Assembly: GCF_014839805.1 (NCBI RefSeq) | Contig: NC_051138.1 | Coordinates: 12,274,983-12,338,982, forward strand | Reading direction: 5' to 3' | Source: Manduca sexta | Taxonomy: Eukaryota; Arthropoda; Insecta; Lepidoptera; Sphingidae | DNA: 64,000 nucleotides | Part shown: in pieces, positions 57,668-64,000 of the stretch | Numbering within the stretch: the first letter of the stretch is position 1 | Layout: every line of letters starts with the position of its first letter | Made by a program: the position numbers and the translations under genes | Notes under the pieces: model-generated | What the model was told of the DNA's origin: nothing | The model's input: only the letters and a program-made list of their open reading frames with translations | The model's database searches: none

Positions 57668-57964
57668 ATATTATGACTACATGCATACATAACATACATA
57701 ACATCACGCATTTTATCCCCGTAGGGGTATGCAGAGGCGCAACTAGGGCACCCACTTTTCGCCAAGTATGTTCCGTCCCATGATGTGATAGGGGGCGAGC
57801 CTATCGCCATATCGGGCACAAATTCCAGACTCCGGGCTGATACCGAGCAGAAAAACCCAAATATCACTTTGCCCGACCCGGGATGCGAACCCAGGACCTC
57901 AGAGCGCTATTGTACCGGACGTGCAATACAACTACGCCACCGAGGCAGTCGCATATTATGACTA
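57668..57964 (-). mobile_element. SINE C, full-length copy with perfect 12 bp target duplication
   Basis: ATATTATGACTA occurs at 57668-57679 and 57953-57964 and exactly brackets the element. Inside, from the left, are an ATACATAACATACATAAC tail, ATCACGCATTTTATCCCCG, the body (GTGATAGGGGGCGAGCCT, CAGACTCCGGGCTGATACC), the B box region (CCGGGATGCGAACCCAGG; sense GGTTCGCATCC) and the head ACTACGCCACCGAGGCAG. One of the youngest insertions in the window by its intact duplication. Confidence 0.93.
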
Positions 57965-58485
57965 TCCATAATTATATGACTTTTAAAAGTTAAATACTTA
58001 ATAATTTTATGAAATTAATGTAAATTTATATATATTTTAATGATAAAACAAAACAAAATTAGACTAAAAAAATGAAATGTAGATGTAATAAACAATTAGG
58101 TCTTCGATATTTTGAACCATTAATCGCCGATAATTTTGATGATCATTTATTAAAAAGGTCATTATAAATAATATTGATATAAAATAATTTGATATAAATT
58201 CATTTTTTTCCCTATGATAACTTATATATTAACACATTACACGTTCAGTCAACCGGGTGATAAAATTAGTTTTAAATTGCACACGTAATTAGTGCACGCC
58301 GTTTAATTAAGAGTTCCGCCATTTGTAATTTACTTCACTGGAAAATGTAAAGTATTATCGAACAAATATTTTAAATGTGAACGTTTGTAAAGCTGTTCGT
58401 ATAATTGTCAGTTAGATGATGTGTAAAATGTTAAATATTTTTGTATAAAATTGATTTCACTAAAATTAAATTTACCGCCATTTTC
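57965..58485. other. Unique AT-rich stretch, no gene seen
   Basis: Very AT-rich; nothing recognised. Confidence 0.45.
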
Positions 58486-58663
58486 ATGTCAATCATCACC
58501 ATTTTCATCAACCATTAATTTTCCAATCGCTTTTTTCGATCTAACCCAAAAAGAAACAAATAAGAACAAACTTCGTTTTGACATGTTTACAAATTACTTA
58601 TTGTGATTAGTTCATTCTCGTTATCGGATTAAACATGGAGATTGGAATTGTTTATTAAAAATG
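58486..58663. repeat. Unclassified repeat F, copy 2
   Basis: Matches 20810-20980 in block order: CACCATTTTCATCAACC, CTTTTTTCGATCTAACCC, GTTTTGACATG, TTAGTTCATTCTCG, TATCGGATTAAACATGG, GAGATTGG. No tail, frame or TIR. Confidence 0.5.
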
Positions 58664-61072
58664 TTTGTTAGACACACAAATTATTGTTAGCAAAATAGTA
58701 CGCAATTATTGCTAGAAAACGTTACTACATCTGAACATGTGCAATGAAAAGTGAATATCGAATTCTCGCCTTCGTTGACGTATACTAAGTCTTTTGTTTG
58801 ATAGATAATAAAATAAAACTATTGCTAGCAATCATAATTTCTCCGTCTAAATGAGGCTTAATAGCTTATGTATTAAACTTACATATGGCATAGTTTCCAC
58901 CCTAATTCATGGGTTTGCGTTATTAGAGTCAACAGTTGGTTGACAAATAGTAGTAGATAAAAGTAGTTTCAAGAGATTTAATCGAATTTGTATGACTTAA
59001 ATTTAAAATCATTCTAGAATAGTTGTATTCGAAATTTAAATTTCAACATTATGTCCATGGAACGCTACCTTTTCCGTTCCAGGCTGTATCGATTGCTTCC
59101 ATTACCCGTCAGCTTGCTTTTACACGGACTTTGTTGTCGATGCTTTTAATGGAAGCATTTGGACAGATACGTACGTTAAACTATAAAAATATATTTAAAT
59201 AATACAGCACTTTCATCAATGTAAATAGAATTATTTATAATCCACTACATTATACTATATGCTCATAATATAAATTTGGGTGTATTAATAACCCGTTCGA
59301 ACCTGAATGATTTTAATTTTTTTAGAAAATCACGTATTTATGCCACATCTAGACTCATTCAAATTAAGTCACTCGACTTGGGAATCAAATTCAATACCTC
59401 TTACACCTAAGTCTACTGCAATCAGTTCAATGAGGTGAATATATGCCTTTAAAACTTACTGCCAGCAATCTTTAATCACGTAACTGGCTCCCACAAGGCT
59501 GCAATACGCCTAAATCGTAAACAAATAGTGATGCGCCACAACACTTATCGATAAACAACCAACTAGACACAGTAGGAAAATCTGCGAACCGTATAAAATG
59601 GACTGGCTGCGGTGTATAAAATAAATAAAGATTTTACAGTCAGCATCCGCGGGCCAGACGTGTCGCGGGTTAAAGAGAATAGATGCACCGCACTGCAATA
59701 TTGATTCAATACGCGAGTGCGCGGCTATTAGGGCTGTAGTACATCATGGGGATTAAATAAAATAATTTAAAAAAAAATGCTAGTCTAAATGCATGGAAAG
59801 TGAATGAATAAATGGAAAGTGCATTTATCTAATTTTAGAGTTTTCTAGCTTATGAAAGTAGTAGGTTAAATTCGGTGTTGCATTAATTTCATTATCTAAA
59901 AATTTTAAGACTATTTTCAATAATAGATTTCAATAAAAAAATATTATCATGCTCTCTATGCAAAGGTATCATCCGTTGTTGCTAACAGTCAAATGGGGTT
60001 TAGCATGCATTGAAAAAGCATTGAATTATACAATATAGTCATTTTTACTTCGCTTTATTACCTGAGGGATCGAAAAGCCAGCATTCGCGCGCTTGTTCCC
60101 CCAAAAATCGTAGCGATAAAGTAAATTTATAGGACGTTTAATACATTTTTATTGTTCGAAAAGCCATTAGCTATTGAAAACCGTTAATGCTTTCATAATG
60201 GTGGCGATGTAATAACTGTAAACTAAATTGACTCCACCGTGTTCATAAATGGACCGAAAATTGTTTAATACATTAATGAAAGGCTTTGTTGAAAACTCAA
60301 CGCGCTTTGTGCTCAGTATCCTTGCCTATTAGTCAAATAATATTAATTAATTAATGATAATGCTTTAAACTTTATTAATTAACTCAAACCCTCCAAAATT
60401 TTTAAGTTTAACTACATTTATACGGATATTTATAATATATAAATATCAATATGATAGGAAGGACAACATAAAATGAACAGTTTATCTTGTTATTTTGAAT
60501 AAATTAATAATAAATAATTCCTAATATATCATTATAATATAGTCATCGTACTATAATAAAAACATGATAGGTAAATTTTACTATTAGTGTAAGTATTAAA
60601 ATTAACACAATGAAATATATTTTTTCAAAATAATTTCAATTTAATCAATAGCTCGTTTCGGCATTCGTAACAGCGACAGCCCTGGCGTTCATACGGAGCC
60701 AATCGCGCGTCCGCCGCGACGGCTCCACATTTTACCACGGTTTAACTGTAACGTTTACACGGCTGGCTAGACACACGCGACGCGACTTCGCTCCGGTTCA
60801 CAGCGCGCATTGTAAACTTTACATTATCGATGTTCACGTCATTGGAACGCACACGAGTTTCTAATACTCGTCCGTGAATAATTTTTATGACGTCGTATAC
60901 AATTGTGTGTGTAATTAAATTAATGTAACGACTACTGTTTACCTTGATGTTGGGTAATTGAGATGTATCGGTTTTTGTGCATTACAATTAGTTTTCGTAT
61001 GTGAAAATGGCTGCTAATTGTTCAAGCTAAATTTGCAAGTAAAAACTTAAAAATTATGAACTTTCTGACTAT
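58664..61072. other. Unique stretch; CpG island at 60650-60850
   Basis: The island has GGAGCCAATCGCGCGTCCG and CGCGACGCGACTTCGCTCC, including a CCAAT word, and could be a promoter; there is no adjoining reading frame to support it. The remainder is AT-rich without recognised repeats. The minus frame at 59510-59698 is domain-free. Confidence 0.35.
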
Positions 61073-61141
61073 CAGGAGCCGAATTCTCTATGCTACACTT
61101 TATTTTGACAGTACGTAAACAAGCACGTAACACACCTCATT
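61073..61141 (-). mobile_element. Family A variant, 69 bp partial copy (duplicate)
   Basis: CAGGAGCCGAATTCTCTATG ... CACACCTCATT is identical base for base to 61318-61386, the first 69 bp of the variant that follows. A complete family A element separates the two. Confidence 0.85.
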
Positions 61142-61320
61142 GGGCCCTTATTCTGTATGATAGTGTAAACGCGTAACGCGGCCGTGTCATGTTATCTTCG
61201 AGAAATGTGTGTGGAATGGTATTCTGTAAGCCAAATTTCTATAGTCCTAAACATGATGCGTTGTGTTACGTGCTTGTTACGCTGTTAAAATAACGTGCGG
61301 GATAGAGAATAAGGCCCCAG
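61142..61320 (+). mobile_element. Palindromic MITE, family A, copy 8
   Basis: Plus-orientation copy between the two 69 bp identical segments. It starts GGGCCCTTATTCTG directly after CCTCATT and ends AATAAGGCCCCAG, sharing its last CAG with the next element. A 3-base deletion occurs near GTTACGCTGTTAAAAT. Confidence 0.82.
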
Positions 61321-61494
61321 GAGCCGAATTCTCTATGCTACACTTTATTTTGACAGTACGTAAACAAGCACGTAACACACCTCATTGCGTTTAAGACAAC
61401 AGATATTGGCACATAGAATGTCATTCCACGTTTCACGACGATAACGTAACGCGGTCGTGTTACGAGTTTACAATTTCATAGAGGCTAAGGGCCC
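61318..61494 (-). mobile_element. Family A variant subfamily, full copy
   Basis: Same architecture as family A but strongly diverged: AGGAGCCGAATTCTCTATGC start, CGTTTAAGACAACAGATATT middle, CATTCCACGTTTCACGACG, and GAGGCTAAGGGCCC end. It defines a second subfamily, partly approached by the 43.8 kb copy. Confidence 0.75.
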
Positions 61495-61517
61495 AAGTTG
61501 ATCTACGAAAACTTGTG

Positions 61518-61700
61518 CAGGGGCCTTATTCTCTATCCCGCACGTTATTTTAACAGTGTGTAACAAGCACGGAACACAACGCATCATGTTTAGGACTATA
61601 GAAATTTGGCTTACAGAATACCATTCCACGCACATTTCCCAAAGATAACATGACACGGCCGCGTTACGCGTTCACACTATCATACAGAATAAGGGCCCAG
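61518..61700 (-). mobile_element. Palindromic MITE, family A, copy 9
   Basis: Full-length minus copy, near-identical in layout to copies 2, 4 and 7, beginning 23 bp after the previous element. It completes a cluster of four A-type segments in ~630 bp. Confidence 0.82.
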
Positions 61701-62495
61701 GTTTTTGGATTCGTGAATAAACTTGACTGAATTTTTTATTTAACGTGGTTGTTCCCTAGCGTGTTACGGGATGTGAGCAGCAAATTGAGTCCACCCGTTG
61801 GCTTACTTTTACAAGGTCCTATGTTTATATTTATTTATGTTGCAAAATCAGATTACAATTTTTCATATTGATAAACATTACAAAAAATAAAATAATGATA
61901 TAATGGTGACCACTTAAACGAAACGACACGAAATAGACTGTATATGTGATATGTATAATCAAGTTTGCACATCAAATATAACACAAAACCAGGAATAGTG
62001 AGCCAGCTAAATCTGTATGCGAATGCGTAATAATTGCGGAGACGCGTATAATTTCGTATGAGTGAGTGAGGTTCACCTAAGTCCCGGTCAAACCGGTCTA
62101 TTCATTCACTTTAGCTTGAGTGTGGCGTACGAACCTAACATTACTCACCAGTTTAAAGCCATAGTAACACTATGCTCAATAAAATTAACGTCACGAATGT
62201 TTGTACATGCGTCACGGCGACAAACCAATTGGAATCCACTAAAAAAACACTCAAAGTCGTCCTGCATAACATTACTTGTAATTCGAAACGGATACAACTT
62301 ACGTTGCGTGAGAAATGTTAGGAAAGTGCATAAAGACTTTGTAGAGGAATGAACCGTGGTAAAATGTTAAGTAGTTAGAGATTTGGATATCCTCGGAGGG
62401 ATAAGAGGAAAGGAGGAAAGGAGAGGTATAAAGCACTGTATGAACCGAATATATTTAATGGTAAAGTATTGAGCTTGCTAATATATGTGTATGTC
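61701..62495. other. Unique stretch, no gene seen
   Basis: A short TTTATATTTATTTATG run near 61825 may be another retroposon tail. The 96-codon frame at 62062-62352 has no domain. Confidence 0.4.
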
Positions 62496-62556
62496 TCCGG
62501 ATTTTTTAAAAAGAAATTACTCAGTCTCAGCTCAGAGTCAGGAAGTTGGCGGTGTG

Positions 62557-62866
62557 GTTTTACTTGTGATAGGTTTCTTATATGTGAGAGTCCGCCTGGG
62601 TAGGTACCACCGCAATGTCTATTTCTGCCGCCAAGCAGCAGTATGTATTCACTGTTGTGTTCCGGTTTGAAGGACATTATAGCCAGTGTAAATACTGGAC
62701 ATAATGACATTTAACATCTCATGTCTCCGAATGGCGAGCGTAGTGGAATACCAAACAATACTTTGTAATTCAAGGTGTTGGATGGTGTTTCTACTGTTTA
62801 TGGGCGGTCGTATCGCTTACCATCAGGCGAACGGCAAGCTCGTCTCGTCATTAAAAGCGAAATAAA
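62557..62866 (+). mobile_element. Family E retroposon nested in SINE D
   Basis: Sense copy from TTTACTTGTGATAGGTTTC to GTCTCGTCATTAAAAGCGAAATAAA. Body intact, with GAGTCCGCCTGGGTAGG and CATCAGGCGAACGGCAAGC. SINE D sequence resumes directly afterwards, which fixes both boundaries within a few bases. The A-rich tail is short and mutated. Confidence 0.82.
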
Positions 62867-62955
62867 TTACTCCCGTGCTTCAGAAAGCACGTAAAGCCGT
62901 TGGTCCTGCGTCTGATGTCTCTCCGGTCGTGTGGGATTGCCGTTTCACCGGACTA

Positions 62956-63233
62956 TTAAGGCGATACCTCAAGGTCCATTTTCATACATTTTGTTTCACC
63001 TTTAATCTGGGTAACTAAACATGGATATTTCTGCCTTTAAAATTTCGTCATATTAAATTTTAAAGGCCGAAATATCCATGATTATTAATTATTTTTACGT
63101 TTTTCTTTCAACTGCGAGAACTAATCACTAACTAGACGTGAATTTAAATTCTTTACTTGCCAATACTTGTTTAGTTACCCAGATTAAAGCCGAAACAAAA
63201 TGTATGAAAATGGACCTTGAGGTATCGCCTTAA
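62956..63233. mobile_element. TTAA-flanked MITE with ~62 bp terminal inverted repeats, nested in SINE D
   Basis: TTAA at 62956-62959 and 63230-63233 bracket 270 bp. The terminal arms begin GGCGATACCTCAAGG and are identical for 38 bases, then match with a few changes to ~62. Inside the left part is a second foldback: 26 bp arms at 63020-63045 and 63055-63080 with one mismatch and a 9-base loop. TTAA duplications are typical of piggyBac-type transposons. There is no coding sequence. Confidence 0.85.
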
Positions 63234-63352
63234 AGTGAAGAAATAAAGCACCTGCGTAGTGCGCACACTATTGTGCACTATAACATCTCCTGCGCACTTG
63301 GCTGATCTCCGCTAAGAATGGCCGCCGTCGCCGATGTTCGGTCAGGAAGGAA

Positions 63353-64000
63353 TCAATCATTGCCCTTGTTTAACACATCATTAACTATTCTTGTTTTCAG
63401 TTTTGTTTCGTAAGAGCAGGGGTACCTATACTGATGGACCTTGCATATGGAAGACCTATGTTTTTTCCTACTTCGCACACCGCTACTAGCTTGACTTACG
63501 GGTTATGTAAGTTAGTAGCTACTCTATATTGTATGATCGATGACATTACGAATAGGAGACGTCTAGTCACAATAGTAAAAGCGTTTCTAACAAGGATGAT
63601 ATAACAAACACATCTACTAGATTACGTGAACTTTCTCACATGCCCAATGACTTCACCCGTAGAAACTGTCGCACGACAATTCCATACCAAAAATGACATA
63701 CAATTTTTATTCACCGTGCGAATGTGTGACTCATTAGTGATGTGGAACAATGGATGCGGTGCGGTGTCGCAATGTTGGAGATAAGGGCGCGCGCACATCA
63801 CGTTTAATAAGCCGACGACTCGCACGAGTGCGTGCAGGCTGCGAAAATATCAATATAAAGTCTCGTGAAATGCAGTGCAAAAGTGCATCTAATCGTTTTA
63901 ATATGCATTAACAAGAACTTGTTCATCATAGGCTTAGAAATGACTGCGACTTGGTATCCAATGACTCAGTCACACAGAATCATATTATATGACTGACAAA
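63353..64000. other. Unique stretch with CpG patch, no gene seen
   Basis: 63745-63835 is CpG-richer (GGATGCGGTGCGGTGTCGC, GGGCGCGCGCACATCACG). A 67-codon minus frame at 63622-63825 has no domain. Nothing else supported to the window end. Confidence 0.35.

Larger units (their letters stand above)
62496..63352 (+). mobile_element. SINE D, sense copy split by two nested insertions
   Basis: Three pieces in order: 62496-62557 (TTACTCAGTCTCAGCTCAG ... GGCGGTGTGG), 62866-62956 (TTACTCCCGTGCTTCAG ... TTTCACCGGACTATT) and 63231-63352 (AAAGTGAAG ... GCCGATGTTCGGTCAGGAAGG). Joined, they follow the 27.3 kb copy without a large gap. The tRNA head is missing, so the host copy was 5'-truncated or lost its start. 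The inserts are a family E retroposon and a TTAA MITE. Confidence 0.82.

Overview
The window looks like lepidopteran (moth or butterfly) nuclear DNA. It is AT-rich and intron- or intergenic-like. I find no convincing host protein-coding exon, rRNA or functional tRNA gene. The longest open frames are about 100-117 codons, lack recognisable domains, and several lie antisense to repeats. The assignment to Lepidoptera rests on the repeat families, which I recognise from memory only: a tRNA-headed SINE resembling the butterfly Metulj type, a LINE-derived 3' end shared with silkworm repeats, Helitron ends and Penelope-like elements. No species can be named.

Most of what can be annotated is mobile DNA. 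Family names here are local letters. A: ten full or partial copies of a ~180 bp palindromic MITE ending in CAGGG/CCCTG. B: a ~330 bp tRNA-derived SINE with an ATT-rich tail, eight copies. C and D: two further tRNA-derived SINEs that share a head but differ in body. E: a ~300 bp LINE-3'-end-like retroposon with an A-rich tail, eight copies. F: an unclassified two-copy repeat. There are also four Penelope-like 3' ends, one a head-to-head inverted dimer that keeps part of the GIY-YIG endonuclease reading frame. Single copies include a pogo/Tigger transposon with the transposase C-terminus, a Helitron with exact TC...CTAGT ends, a hAT-like element, and four MITEs with long terminal inverted repeats.

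Layout: 0-4 kb is mostly unique sequence with LINE-tail fragments. 4-10 kb holds a GC-rich degenerate retroelement fragment and SINEs B, C, D and E. 10-20 kb carries three MITEs and A copies. 20-27 kb holds F, a perfect hairpin, and A, D and Penelope ends. 27.7-33.2 kb is the longest repeat-poor stretch, with GC-rich islands near 31.0 and 31.5 kb that are the best promoter or 5'-exon candidates. 33-36 kb has the Tigger and Helitron. 36.4 kb has a 99 bp tandem duplication. 37-48 kb mixes A, B, C and E copies. 49.8-52.9 kb is a dense block (E, Helitron end, inverted Penelope dimer, two SINE B). 53-61 kb is mostly unique with a hAT-like element, a SINE C with a perfect 12 bp target duplication and the second F copy. 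61-63.4 kb holds a four-part A cluster and a SINE D split by two nested insertions.

There is no operon or pathway to describe. The most interesting signals are structural: the Penelope inverted dimer with a conserved GNRA-capped stem in its 3' UTR, the nested SINE at 62.5-63.35 kb, the 69 bp exact duplication flanking an A element at 61.1 kb, and two hairpins that look like template-switch events.
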